Shown piece by piece: positions 15,948 through 23,773 of a stretch of DNA of 39,295 nucleotides (positions are counted from its first letter, which is position 1; each line of letters starts with the position of its first letter). Position numbers and translations under genes: made by a program. The notes below the pieces were generated by a model. The model did no database searches. It was not told the origin of the DNA and worked only from the letters and a program-made list of their open reading frames with translations. This DNA is from an uncultured Dechloromonas sp. (GTDB taxonomy: Bacteria; Pseudomonadota; Gammaproteobacteria; Burkholderiales; Rhodocyclaceae): NCBI GenBank assembly GCA_937996725.1, contig CALKUR010000089.1, positions 1 to 39,295 of the forward strand, written 5' to 3'.

Positions 15948-16759
15948 TCGTTTTCCGGTGTTGATTTGGGGATAGGCTTGATGAACTGCGCCAAGAGTAG
16001 ACCCAGCTCATAGAGCAGCCAGAGCGGCACGGCCAGCAAGACCTGCGACATGATGTCGGGCGGTGTAAAGATCGCGCCGATCACGAAAGCGCCGACAATC
16101 ACGTACGGACGCCAAGCGCGCAGTTTCTCCAGAGACACAATGCCCATGCGCACCAGCACGATCACGACCACCGGCACTTCAAAGGTGAAGCCGAAGGCCA
16201 AAAAGGTGGTGAGCACAAAGGACAGATATTTCTCGATGTCGGTCATCCAGGCCACGCCTTCGGGCGCAATCGCCACCATAAAACTGAAGACCGACGGGAA
16301 AACCACAAAATAGGCGAATGCCATGCCGGTGGCAAATAACCCAAGCGACGCCAGCATCAGCGGCAGGGCCAGCGACTTCTCATGTTGGTACAAGCCGGGC
16401 GCGATGAATGCCCATGCCTGCCAGAGCACGACCGGCAATGCGATCAGAAACGCCAACATCAACGTCACTTTCACCGGCACCAGAAAGACCCCCACCACAT
16501 CGGTAGCGATCATCTGGCCGCCTTGGGGCAAAGACGCGATCATTGGTTCGGCCAGCAAGGCATACCAGTCGCGCGACCAGGGAAAGAGCACCAGAAAAAC
16601 GATCAGTACGGCCAAGGCGGCACGAATGATCCGCGTGCGTAACTCGACCAGATGCTCGATCAACGTACCATGCAGCCCCTCGCCCTCCACCGGGCCTTCC
16701 ATCTGCGGCCGATCAGGCTCAGCGGCCTTCCGTTGCAATAGTTTGGGTAGGCGGATCAT
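15935..16759 (-). CDS. tatC: Sec-independent protein translocase TatC
   Basis: TatC is the twin-arginine signal receptor in the inner membrane. The 274-residue protein has the conserved N-terminal HLVELRTRIIRA, the FxxEY-like periplasmic and cytoplasmic loop features, LPVVLWQAWAFIAPGLYQHE, and six hydrophobic helices. The late AFVIGAIFTPPDIMSQ block (about residues 220-240) is highly typical. It follows tatB by two bases. The 3' end overlaps the convergent amidotransferase gene by 13 bases, leaving no room for an ordinary terminator between them. Confidence 0.96.
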   Translation of the reverse strand: MIRLPKLLQRKAAEPDRPQMEGPVEGEGLHGTLIEHLVELRTRIIRAALAVLIVFLVLFPWSRDWYALLAEPMIASLPQGGQMIATDVVGVFLVPVKVTLMLAFLIALPVVLWQAWAFIAPGLYQHEKSLALPLMLASLGLFATGMAFAYFVVFPSVFSFMVAIAPEGVAWMTDIEKYLSFVLTTFLAFGFTFEVPVVVIVLVRMGIVSLEKLRAWRPYVIVGAFVIGAIFTPPDIMSQVLLAVPLWLLYELGLLLAQFIKPIPKSTPENDQIV

Positions 16760-16761
16760 AC

Positions 16762-17208
16762 TCAGAACAGCCGAAATTGGTCATCATCCGGCGTTGCCAC
16801 CGGCGATTTTACTGGGGGTGGTGACGTCGGCTCAGCGGCTTCGGCTTTGGCATCACGCTTCTTGCGGATGCGCGGCTTGGTCAACGCGGCCGTTTCTTCC
16901 GCGGCCGGCATAGGGAGATCGGCGGCCGTGGTCTGATGTTTTTCGACTTCGTGCTTCAGCGTGGACTCCACGACACGCATGGATTCCTGCATCGACTGCA
17001 CGGTGTTTTCCATTTCGTGTTGCAGGCGACGGATCTCTTCAAATTCGACTTCGCGGTTGAAGTCGCGCTTGATGTCGTGCACGTAACGCTGCAGGCGACC
17101 GGCAAAACGGCCCACGCTGCGTGCTACGCCAGGCAACCGCTCGGGGCCAATGACCACCAACGCCACGACGGCAATCAGGAGCAGTTCGGAAAAGCCGATA
17201 TCAAACAT
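16762..17208 (-). CDS. tatB: Sec-independent protein translocase TatB
   Basis: TatB works with TatC in substrate recognition. The 148-residue product has one N-terminal helix (MFDIGFSELLLIAVVALVVIG), the glutamate at position 8, the GPERLP hinge and a charged amphipathic helix with VARSVGRFAGRLQRYVHDIKRDF. A low-complexity hydrophilic tail follows. The FDIG start and the GPERLPG hinge identify it as TatB and not TatA. A hairpin with a T run lies between tatA and this gene. Confidence 0.94.
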   Translation of the reverse strand: MFDIGFSELLLIAVVALVVIGPERLPGVARSVGRFAGRLQRYVHDIKRDFNREVEFEEIRRLQHEMENTVQSMQESMRVVESTLKHEVEKHQTTAADLPMPAAEETAALTKPRIRKKRDAKAEAAEPTSPPPVKSPVATPDDDQFRLF

Positions 17209-17233
17209 AAGGATTGATCATTCACCGTGGCCC

Positions 17234-17272
17234 GGAAAAACAAACCCGCGCCCGCATGACGCGTTGCGCGGG
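17234..17272 (-). terminator. Intra-operon terminator/attenuator between tatA and tatB
   Basis: CCCGCGC (17245-17251) pairs with GCGCGGG (17266-17272) around a 14-base loop that can fold further. On the minus strand the stem is followed by TTTGTTTTT (complement of 17235-17243, within the 17234-17244 tail). It lies between the tatA stop (17291) and the tatB start (17208), so part of the transcripts may end after tatA. Confidence 0.7.
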
Positions 17273-17290
17273 CTGGCGGCACCGGTACGC

Positions 17291-17512
17291 TTAGCGCTTG
17301 GTCGATTCGCCTTCAATGGTGCGGCCTTCGTTCGGGTTGGCTGGTTGTGTCGGTGGCGTGCCACTCGCGGCTTCACCTTCTTTGAGGCCTTCCTTGAAAC
17401 CTTTGACGGCACCGCCCAGATCCTGGCCGACATTACGCAATTTTTTGGTGCCAAAGATCAGCAGGATGATGACCAGAACGATCAACCAATGCCAGATGCT
17501 GAATGAACCCAT
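17291..17512 (-). CDS. tatA: Sec-independent protein translocase TatA
   Basis: TatA oligomers form the size-adjustable pore of the Tat pathway. The 73-residue protein starts MGSFSIWHWLIVLVIILLIFG, followed by the hinge and amphipathic helix TKKLRNVGQDLGGAVKGFKEG, which are diagnostic. The short polar tail is normal. GGGAG lies eight bases upstream of the ATG. It is first of the three tat genes and lies just downstream of the HIT-family gene and the his genes on the same strand, the standard betaproteobacterial order. Confidence 0.95.
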   Translation of the reverse strand: MGSFSIWHWLIVLVIILLIFGTKKLRNVGQDLGGAVKGFKEGLKEGEAASGTPPTQPANPNEGRTIEGESTKR

Positions 17513-17549
17513 AATGTAACTCCCTGATACTTGAATAATCGATTAACGC

Positions 17550-17906
17550 TTAATCCTGACGCTTGAGCATCGGACCCACCGGCTGCTCGCCACCAACCAC
17601 GTGCGCATGCAGATGCGGCACTTCCTGACAGCCGATCTCACCATTGTTGATAATGACACGGAAACCACCCGGGCTGCCGGCTTCGACGGCCAGCTTGTTG
17701 GCGACTGCCAGGATACGGCCCAGGGCCGGTTCGTCGGCTTCTGACGCGTGCTGTAACGAGGTCAGGTGATGTTTGGGGATCACCAGGATATGTACCTGGC
17801 GTTGCGGATTGATGTCGTGAAAGGCGTAGACGAGTTCGTCTTCGTACACCTTCTTCGACGGAATATCACCGGCAACGATTTTGCAGAAAAGACAGTTGGC
17901 GCTCAT
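17550..17906 (-). CDS. hinT: HIT-family nucleotide hydrolase (HinT-like)
   Basis: The 118-residue product has the zinc/helical N-terminal CLFCKIVAGDIPS segment and the histidine triad HLHAHVVGG near the C-terminus, whose central histidine is the catalytic nucleophile. HinT enzymes hydrolyse AMP-lysine and other adenosine phosphoramidates. Length and motif spacing fit. It sits 11 bases after hisE, and the hisE-HIT-tatA order is conserved in betaproteobacteria, though no histidine role is known. Confidence 0.92.
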   Translation of the reverse strand: MSANCLFCKIVAGDIPSKKVYEDELVYAFHDINPQRQVHILVIPKHHLTSLQHASEADEPALGRILAVANKLAVEAGSPGGFRVIINNGEIGCQEVPHLHAHVVGGEQPVGPMLKRQD

Positions 17907-17917
17907 GACTTGCTCCT

Positions 17918-18250
17918 TTAACCGGCAGTCCGCGACCGCTTTTCGTCGATGCCGGAGATGCCTTCACGACGATGCAACTCTTGCAGAATGTCGTCGGCCG
18001 ACATATCGAAGAAGGCCATCAGCACCAGGATGTGATACACGACATCGGTCGCTTCGTTGACGATGGGTAGGCGCTTGCCGTCCTTCGCCGCCATGATGAG
18101 CTCGGCCGATTCTTCACCAATCTTTTTGAGGATGGCATCCGGGCCCTTGGCAAACAGCGATGCCGTATATGACGTCGACGGGTCGGCGTTACGACGCGCT
18201 GCCAGAGTTTCGCTCAAGCGATTGAGAACTTCCAGAGTCGCCGGTTTCAT
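17918..18250 (-). CDS. hisE: Phosphoribosyl-ATP pyrophosphatase
   Basis: HisE removes pyrophosphate from phosphoribosyl-ATP in the second histidine step. The 110-residue, all-alpha MazG-like protein shows KIGEESAELIMAAK (about 42-55), the metal-binding acidic helix, and NEATDVVYHILVLM (64-77). It is a separate gene from hisI, unlike the fused hisIE of enterobacteria. Its start overlaps the hisI stop (ATGA, 18247-18250). Confidence 0.95.
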   Translation of the reverse strand: MKPATLEVLNRLSETLAARRNADPSTSYTASLFAKGPDAILKKIGEESAELIMAAKDGKRLPIVNEATDVVYHILVLMAFFDMSADDILQELHRREGISGIDEKRSRTAG

Positions 18251-18651
18251 CGGTACATCTCCTTAGGATCACGCAACACTGGCTCAACAACGGTCCAGCG
18301 CTCATCCGTTAGCGCATAAAAGAAACAGCTGGCTCGCCCCGTATGACAGGCAATGCCGCCCTTCTGGGTCACCTGCAGCAGAATGGTGTCACCGTCGCAA
18401 TCGGTACGCAGCGATACCACTTGCTGCTCGTTGCCGGACTCTTCACCCTTGCGCCACAGGCGCTGGCGGGAACGAGACCAGTATACCGCGTTCCCGGTTT
18501 TGACCGTTTGCACCAGGGACTCGCGATTCATCCAAGCCATCATCAGCACGGCACCGGTCGCGGCATCCTGTGCGATGGCGGGGATGAGACCTTCGTTATC
18601 GAAGTGCAGCGCATCTAGCCAGTTGAGGTCGGTGTTTAGATCCTGGCTCAT
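18247..18651 (-). CDS. hisI: Phosphoribosyl-AMP cyclohydrolase
   Basis: HisI opens the purine ring of PR-AMP, the third histidine step. The 134-residue product has AWMNRESL, YWSRSRQRLWRKGE, the metal-binding DCDGDTILLQV with its three-aspartate-type cluster, and the cysteine-bearing GIACHTGRASCFF. I chose the ATG at 18651 with AGGG about eight bases upstream. A TTG at 18657 would overlap the hisF stop. It starts two bases after hisF ends. Confidence 0.95.
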   Translation of the reverse strand: MSQDLNTDLNWLDALHFDNEGLIPAIAQDAATGAVLMMAWMNRESLVQTVKTGNAVYWSRSRQRLWRKGEESGNEQQVVSLRTDCDGDTILLQVTQKGGIACHTGRASCFFYALTDERWTVVEPVLRDPKEMYR

Positions 18652-18653
18652 GA

Positions 18654-19412
18654 TCAAACCCTGACGGGGATGCCCCGCTCTTTCATATAGGCCTTGGCTT
18701 CTTGCACGCTGTGCTGTCCAAAGTGAAATATCGATGCAGCCAAAACCGCCGAGGCATGGCCTTCGCTCACACCATCCGCCAGGTGCTGTAAGGAACCGAC
18801 ACCACCGCTGGCGATCACCGGTACCGGAACGGCATCTGATACAGCACGCGTCAATGCCAGATCAAAACCTTCGCAGGTGCCATCGCGATCCATGCTAGTC
18901 AGCAGGATTTCACCCGCACCATACTCGGCCATTTTGCAGGCCCAAGCCACGACATCCAGACCGGTGGCTTTGCGGCCACCATGGGTAAACACTTCCCAAC
19001 GACCCGGTGCGACCTGCTTGGCGTCGATCGCCACAACGATGCATTGCGAACCGACTTTGTCGGAAGCTTCGCGCACGAGCTCGGGCCGATCAACCGCCGC
19101 GGTATTGATCGAGACTTTGTCGGCACCCGCGTGCAGCAATCGACGTACATCGGCCACCTGGCGCACACCACCACCGACGGTCAGCGGGATAAAGACTTGT
19201 GCCGCACAGGCTTCGACCACTTCGAGAATGATGTCGCGCTGATCCGAGCTAGCAGTGATGTCCAGGAAGGTCAGCTCATCGGCACCTTGCGCATCGTAAC
19301 GACGCGCGATCTCGATCGGATCGCCGGCATCGCGCAGCCCGACGAAATTGGTTCCCTTCACCACGCGACCAGCGGTCACGTCGAGACAGGGAATGATCCG
19401 CTTAGCGAGCAT
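18654..19412 (-). CDS. hisF: Imidazole glycerol phosphate synthase, cyclase subunit
   Basis: HisF uses ammonia delivered by HisH to close the imidazole ring and release AICAR. The 252-residue TIM barrel has both catalytic aspartates: D11 in IPCLDVTAGRVVKG and D130 in VAIDAK. The half-barrel repeat phosphate sites are also visible: TVGGGVR (78-84) and IASGGVGSLQHL. It starts five bases after hisA ends. Its partner hisH lies upstream of hisA, so both subunits come from one transcript. Confidence 0.97.
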   Translation of the reverse strand: MLAKRIIPCLDVTAGRVVKGTNFVGLRDAGDPIEIARRYDAQGADELTFLDITASSDQRDIILEVVEACAAQVFIPLTVGGGVRQVADVRRLLHAGADKVSINTAAVDRPELVREASDKVGSQCIVVAIDAKQVAPGRWEVFTHGGRKATGLDVVAWACKMAEYGAGEILLTSMDRDGTCEGFDLALTRAVSDAVPVPVIASGGVGSLQHLADGVSEGHASAVLAASIFHFGQHSVQEAKAYMKERGIPVRV

Positions 19413-19417
19413 GATGC

Positions 19418-20182
19418 TTACTTGTCACCGACCAGGCCAGCGGCCTTGCTCAGCTTGTCGGCTTCGGCCTGCGCCGCTGCGAGATCGAGCGAGCCATCGT
19501 AAATAGCGCGGCCGGCGATCACGCCCGTGACGCCCTCTTCTTCAACGGCGCACAGCGCGGAGATGTCCCCCATATTGGTGAGACCACCCGAAGCGATGAC
19601 CGGAATCTTGAGCGCCTGCGCCAGCTTCTTGGTGGCTTCGACGTTGATCCCCGACAGCATGCCGTCACGGCCGATATCGGTATAGATGATAGCCTCAACA
19701 CCGTAGTGTTCAAACTTCTGCGCCAGATCAATAACGTCGTGACCGGTAATCTTCGACCAGCCATCCACGGCCACTTTACCGTCCTTGGCATCCAGGCCAA
19801 CGATAATGTGCCCCGGGAAAGCGGTACAAGCATCCTGCAGGAAACCCGGCGTCTTCACCGCGGCGGTGCCGATGATGACGTAGCTGATGCCCAGATCCAG
19901 ATAGCGTTCAATGGTATCGAGGTCACGAATGCCACCGCCGAGTTGCACGGGGATACGCTCTTCCACCACTTCCAGAATACTGCGCACGGCATCGTCGTTA
20001 ACCGGCTTGCCGGCAAATGCGCCGTTCAAGTCCACCAGATGAAGGCGGCGTGCGCCCTGATCCAGCCATGCTTGCGCCTGGGCCGCCGGGCTATTGTTGA
20101 AGACGGTGGCGTCTTCCATGAGGCCTTGCTTGAGGCGTACGCACTGGCCGTCTTTGAGGTCGATTGCGGGAATGATCAGCAT
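19418..20182 (-). CDS. hisA: ProFAR isomerase
   Basis: HisA isomerises the ribosyl-aminoimidazole carboxamide intermediate that HisF/HisH then uses. The 254-residue TIM barrel has the catalytic aspartates D8 (IPAIDLKDGQCVRLKQG) and D131 (VGLDAKDGKVAVDGW), plus the phosphate loops LGGGIRDLDT (81-90) and IASGGLTNMGD. HisA and HisF are clear paralogues here, as usual. A 52-base gap separates it from hisH, with no obvious terminator. Confidence 0.97.
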   Translation of the reverse strand: MLIIPAIDLKDGQCVRLKQGLMEDATVFNNSPAAQAQAWLDQGARRLHLVDLNGAFAGKPVNDDAVRSILEVVEERIPVQLGGGIRDLDTIERYLDLGISYVIIGTAAVKTPGFLQDACTAFPGHIIVGLDAKDGKVAVDGWSKITGHDVIDLAQKFEHYGVEAIIYTDIGRDGMLSGINVEATKKLAQALKIPVIASGGLTNMGDISALCAVEEEGVTGVIAGRAIYDGSLDLAAAQAEADKLSKAAGLVGDK

Positions 20183-20234
20183 GATGTGTCGAGAGATTGC
20201 GTGGGATCAAATAATCATACGGGCAGCCAGAGGC

Positions 20235-20876
20235 TTAGGGTGCCCAACTTACAAAATTACGGAGCAATTGCAGGCCGTCTCGGGCGCTTTTCTCCGGGTG
20301 GCACTGAATCGCAAACAGATTGTCACGCGCTACCGCGGCGGTAAATGGGTTGCCGTAGTCGGTTTGGCCCACGACTAGCGCCGGGCTGTCCGGCACCACA
20401 TGGTAGCTGTGCACGAAGTAGAAGTAAGCCTGATCGGCAATACCGGACCAGAGGGCGTGCGATTGCTGCCGCACCTGATTCCAGCCCATGTGCGGCACTT
20501 TCAAACGCTGGCCGTCGGCGCCCTTGAGGTCACCGGCAAAACGCTTTACCTGGCCGGGCAAAATGCCCAGGCCAGCGGCATCGCCTTCTTCGCTGTGATC
20601 AAACAGCATCTGCAACCCAATGCAGATGCCAAGAAACGGTTTGTTGGCGGCGGCATCTTTGACGGCCTGACGCAGATTGCGCGCATCCAGCTCGGCCATG
20701 CAGTCGCGCATGGCACCTTGACCGGGAAACACGATGCGATCAGCCGATTCAACGATATCCGGTGTCGAAGCCAACACAACGTCTGCACCATCGGCCACAT
20801 GGCGCAAGGCCTGTTCGACCGAGCGCAGATTGCCCATGCCATAGTCGACAACGGCAATACGATTGGTGGACGTCAT
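20235..20876 (-). CDS. hisH: Imidazole glycerol phosphate synthase, glutaminase subunit
   Basis: HisH hydrolyses glutamine and passes ammonia to HisF. The 213-residue class I amidotransferase has the oxyanion loop PGQGAMRDC (51-59), the nucleophile Cys85 in LGICIGLQML, and the His193/Glu195 pair in QCHPEKS. It begins DYGMGNLRSVEQAL after a short leader. Gene order hisB-hisH-hisA-hisF-hisI-hisE is the classical one. Confidence 0.97.
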   Translation of the reverse strand: MTSTNRIAVVDYGMGNLRSVEQALRHVADGADVVLASTPDIVESADRIVFPGQGAMRDCMAELDARNLRQAVKDAAANKPFLGICIGLQMLFDHSEEGDAAGLGILPGQVKRFAGDLKGADGQRLKVPHMGWNQVRQQSHALWSGIADQAYFYFVHSYHVVPDSPALVVGQTDYGNPFTAAVARDNLFAIQCHPEKSARDGLQLLRNFVSWAP

Positions 20877-20928
20877 GAGCGGCTTATTCCGGAGTCGTGC
20901 TGATCGCTGCGCAAGTACCTACGAACGA

Positions 20929-21516
20929 TCAGAGCGAACCCTTCGTCGATGGAATGACATTGGCCTGCCGGGCATCCAGTGCCACAGCCATGCGCAACGC
21001 ACGACCGAAGGCCTTGAAGACCGTCTCGGCCTGATGGTGGGCATTTTCGCCACGCAGGTTGTCGATGTGCAGCGTCACCTTGGCGTGATTCACGAAACCA
21101 TGGAAGAACTCGGAGAACAGGTCGACGTCAAACTGGCCGATCCAGGCGCGCTTGAACGGTACGTCCAGCACCAACCCCGGCCGACCCGACAGATCGATGA
21201 CAACACGCGACAGCGCCTCGTCGAGCGGGACGTAGGCGTAGCCATAACGGGCAATGCCTTTCTTGTCGCCCACCGCTTCGGCGAAGGCCTGACCCAGCGT
21301 GATGCCGATGTCTTCCACCGTGTGGTGGCCATCGATGTGCAAATCTCCATTAGCCTTGACCGACAGGTCGATCAGGCCATGACGGGCGATCTGATCCAGC
21401 ATGTGATCCAGGAACGGAACGCCTGTGGCCAAATCCGCCTTCCCCGTGCCGTCGAGATTGATGCTGACGGTAATCTGGGTTTCGAGAGTATCGCGCTGAA
21501 TGGTGGCTTGCCGCAT
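20929..21516 (-). CDS. hisB: Imidazoleglycerol-phosphate dehydratase
   Basis: HisB dehydrates imidazole glycerol phosphate. From the ATG at 21516 the product is 195 residues, the size of the monofunctional enzyme, with the Mn-binding repeats DHMLDQIARHG, DGHHTVEDIGITLGQ, FFHGFVNHAKVTLHI and NAHHQAE. There is no fused histidinol phosphatase domain, so that step must be encoded elsewhere. Upstream codons to 21570 overlap the hisC leader and are not conserved. It is now the first gene of its transcription unit because hisC upstream is inverted. Confidence 0.96.
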   Translation of the reverse strand: MRQATIQRDTLETQITVSINLDGTGKADLATGVPFLDHMLDQIARHGLIDLSVKANGDLHIDGHHTVEDIGITLGQAFAEAVGDKKGIARYGYAYVPLDEALSRVVIDLSGRPGLVLDVPFKRAWIGQFDVDLFSEFFHGFVNHAKVTLHIDNLRGENAHHQAETVFKAFGRALRMAVALDARQANVIPSTKGSL

Positions 21517-21592
21517 GATTGTGCAGTCAGGAAGAATTCCCGCCATGATACCATCGCAACGCCCTGCCAAGCCCTACGAAAGCCCCACACGC

Positions 21593-22651
21593 ATGAGCCG
21601 ATTCTGGAGCCAGATCGTCCACGGACTGACGCCCTACACCCCGGGTGAACAGCCCAAGATCGCCAACCTGATCAAACTGAACACCAACGAGTGCCCCTAT
21701 CCGCCCTCACCCCGGGTGCTGGATGCGATCAAGGCCGCCACCAATGGTGATCTTCGGCTGTATCCGGACCCGGATTCCACAGCGTTGCGCCAGGCGATCG
21801 CCGATTATTACGCGATTAGCCGCGACCACGTGTTCGTGGGCAACGGCTCGGACGAGATACTGGCCTTTGCTTTCCAGGCGCTACTCAATCATGATGGCCC
21901 GCTGGTGTATCCGGACATCACCTACAGCTTTTACCCGGTCTATTGCCAACTCAATGGCATCAAGGGCGAGACCGTGCCCCTGAACGATGATTTCTCGCTG
22001 GATCTGGAGGCGATTCCAGATCACGCCGGTGCGGTGATATTCCCGAACCCCAATGCCCCGACCGGCCAGACCGTGAGCCTTGAAGCCATCAGCCGCTTGT
22101 GCCGCCGCTTGCCCGATCAAGTGATCGTGGTCGATGAAGCCTATGTGGACTTCGGTGCTGATACGGCCGTGCCGCTGGTGAAGGATCACCCCAACCTGCT
22201 CGTGGTGCAGACCTTCTCGAAATCTCGCGCACTCGCCGGGCTACGTGTCGGCTTCGCCATCGGCCAACCCGAATTGCTCGCTGGACTGGAGCGCGTAAAG
22301 AACAGCTTCAACTCCTACCCAGTGGATCGTCTGGCCAGCGCCGGTGGCATTGCCGCGATTGAAGATCGCCAAGGCTTTGATCATGACCGTCATCGCATTA
22401 TCGAAAGCCGGGAATGGCTCACCGAACAGCTAGTGGCTTTAGGTTTTGCTGTGGTGCCGTCACAGGCAAACTTTGTATTTGCCCGTCACCCACAACATGG
22501 TGCGGGCGAACTAGCGGTGGCCCTGCGCGAGCGCGCCATCATCGTGCGCCACTTCCGTTTGCCGCGCATTGACCAGCATCTGCGCATCACCATTGGCACG
22601 CGTGACGAATGTGCCGCGCTGGTCTCGGCACTGCAAGCCATTCTGGGCTAA
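21593..22651 (+). CDS. hisC: Histidinol-phosphate aminotransferase
   Basis: HisC transaminates imidazole acetol phosphate with glutamate. The 352-residue PLP enzyme has KLNTNECPYPPSP (28-40), GNGSDEIL (83-90), PNPNAPTG (151-158), the PLP-contacting VVDEAYVDF (179-187) and the Schiff-base Lys210 in TFSKSRALAGLRVG. I chose the start at MSRFWSQIV; an in-frame ATG at 21545 would give 368 residues and has a better AGGAA site. It lies on the strand opposite all other his genes, diverging from hisB and ending four bases from the convergent transporter gene. Confidence 0.95.
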   Translation: MSRFWSQIVHGLTPYTPGEQPKIANLIKLNTNECPYPPSPRVLDAIKAATNGDLRLYPDPDSTALRQAIADYYAISRDHVFVGNGSDEILAFAFQALLNHDGPLVYPDITYSFYPVYCQLNGIKGETVPLNDDFSLDLEAIPDHAGAVIFPNPNAPTGQTVSLEAISRLCRRLPDQVIVVDEAYVDFGADTAVPLVKDHPNLLVVQTFSKSRALAGLRVGFAIGQPELLAGLERVKNSFNSYPVDRLASAGGIAAIEDRQGFDHDRHRIIESREWLTEQLVALGFAVVPSQANFVFARHPQHGAGELAVALRERAIIVRHFRLPRIDQHLRITIGTRDECAALVSALQAILG

Positions 22652-22655
22652 AAGC

Positions 22656-23177
22656 TTAAACGAGGCCGGCTAACCCGAACAAGGCGCCGAGCAGAATGAG
22701 CCAGAGCGGATGCAGTTTGGTCCGCAGACTGAGCACGACGGTGAGCAGCACCAACGCCATGCCGCCCCACCCGGGTTCGGCCGAGAGCGCAATGAGCACG
22801 CCTGAGGCCAAAACCAAACCAACCGCGAGCGGTGCAACGCCGAGTTGTATCGCCGCGCGACCCCGCCAGTGTTGTAGTCGGTCCCAATGCTTGAAGAGCA
22901 ATCCTACGACCAGACTCATGGGCAAACACATACCAATGGTGGCGGCAAGTGCACCTTGCCAGCCCGCAACATGCTGACCGATCAGCGTGACGATCAGCAC
23001 ATTCGGTCCCGGTGCCGCTTGGGCAACGGCGAATAATTCGGTGAAGGTCTGGGCGGTCATCCAACCGTGTTCGGTGACGGCAATCCGGTACAACTCCGGA
23101 ATCACCGCCGATGCGCCACCGAAGGAGACAAAGGCCACGAGAAAGAAACTGACGAAGAGCTCGATCAACAGACTCAT
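22656..23177 (-). CDS. chrA: Short-chain chromate transporter-family protein, second of pair
   Basis: The 173-residue membrane protein is one half-length CHR domain with the family signatures AFVSFGGASAVIPELYR (about 15-31) and AQAAPGPNVLIVTLIG (52-67), followed by four or five hydrophobic helices. CHR proteins export chromate, or possibly sulfate-like anions. Short-chain members occur as adjacent pairs that insert in opposite topology and work together. Its start overlaps the upstream paralogue's stop by four bases. Real substrate is not proven; many CHR homologues do not confer chromate resistance. Confidence 0.85.
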   Translation of the reverse strand: MSLLIELFVSFFLVAFVSFGGASAVIPELYRIAVTEHGWMTAQTFTELFAVAQAAPGPNVLIVTLIGQHVAGWQGALAATIGMCLPMSLVVGLLFKHWDRLQHWRGRAAIQLGVAPLAVGLVLASGVLIALSAEPGWGGMALVLLTVVLSLRTKLHPLWLILLGALFGLAGLV

Positions 23178-23773
23178 GGGCTCACCTCACGCGACAAACG
23201 CCACCAGCTCAGACTGACAGTCAGCACAGCACCACCGATCATGACCAACGGTAGGGGCCAACGCAAAAAGACGAGGGCAATAAAAGCGCTGGCGGCAAAC
23301 GGCAGATAGAACACACGGTATTTGACGTTCAGCCCCATACGGATGCCCGTGGCAATGATGAGTCCGGCACCGACCAGCGTGATGCCATACAAGACCGACT
23401 GAACGACCGGCATCTCACCATAGCGGGCATAAAGCAGCCCCAACAACAGCGCGATCATCAATGGGCCGAGCATCAAACCCAGTGTGCCGGCGACGGCACC
23501 ACGCCAACCGCAACAGCGCACCCCTACTGCCACGGCCAGGTTAATGACGTTCGGGCCCGGCAAAAACTGGCAGAGGCCGAGCAGCACATTGAATTCTTCC
23601 GCCGTTAACCAGCGCTCGGTATCGACCAGCAACCGGCGCGCCCAGGGCAACACACCGCCAAACCCGGAAAGTCCGACGCGGGCAAAACCCCGAAATAATG
23701 CGGCGGGACCCGGAACGACCCGAGTCAATGCAGCCGACTCAGTGACCGAGTCGGAAATCTGCGGAGCGGGCAT
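23174..23773 (-). CDS. chrA: Short-chain chromate transporter-family protein, first of pair
   Basis: The 199-residue protein is the partner half of the CHR pair, with GFARVGLSGFGGVLPWARR (29-47) and LCQFLPGPNVINLAVAVG (66-83) matching the same positions as its neighbour. A longer hydrophilic N-terminus precedes the first helix. The best ATG, at 23773 with AGGGG about 10 bases upstream, lies 35 bases inside the end of hisD, so it is probably translated from the his messenger. No usable internal ATG exists before the first conserved block. No chrB or other metal-resistance regulator is nearby. Confidence 0.83.
   Translation of the reverse strand: MPAPQISDSVTESAALTRVVPGPAALFRGFARVGLSGFGGVLPWARRLLVDTERWLTAEEFNVLLGLCQFLPGPNVINLAVAVGVRCCGWRGAVAGTLGLMLGPLMIALLLGLLYARYGEMPVVQSVLYGITLVGAGLIIATGIRMGLNVKYRVFYLPFAASAFIALVFLRWPLPLVMIGGAVLTVSLSWWRLSREVSP

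Noticed and set aside
22656..23773. A recent mobile element carrying the chromate transporter pair
   Set aside because: I saw no transposase, integrase, inverted repeats or shift in base composition around the pair, so only a simple insertion or rearrangement can be inferred.
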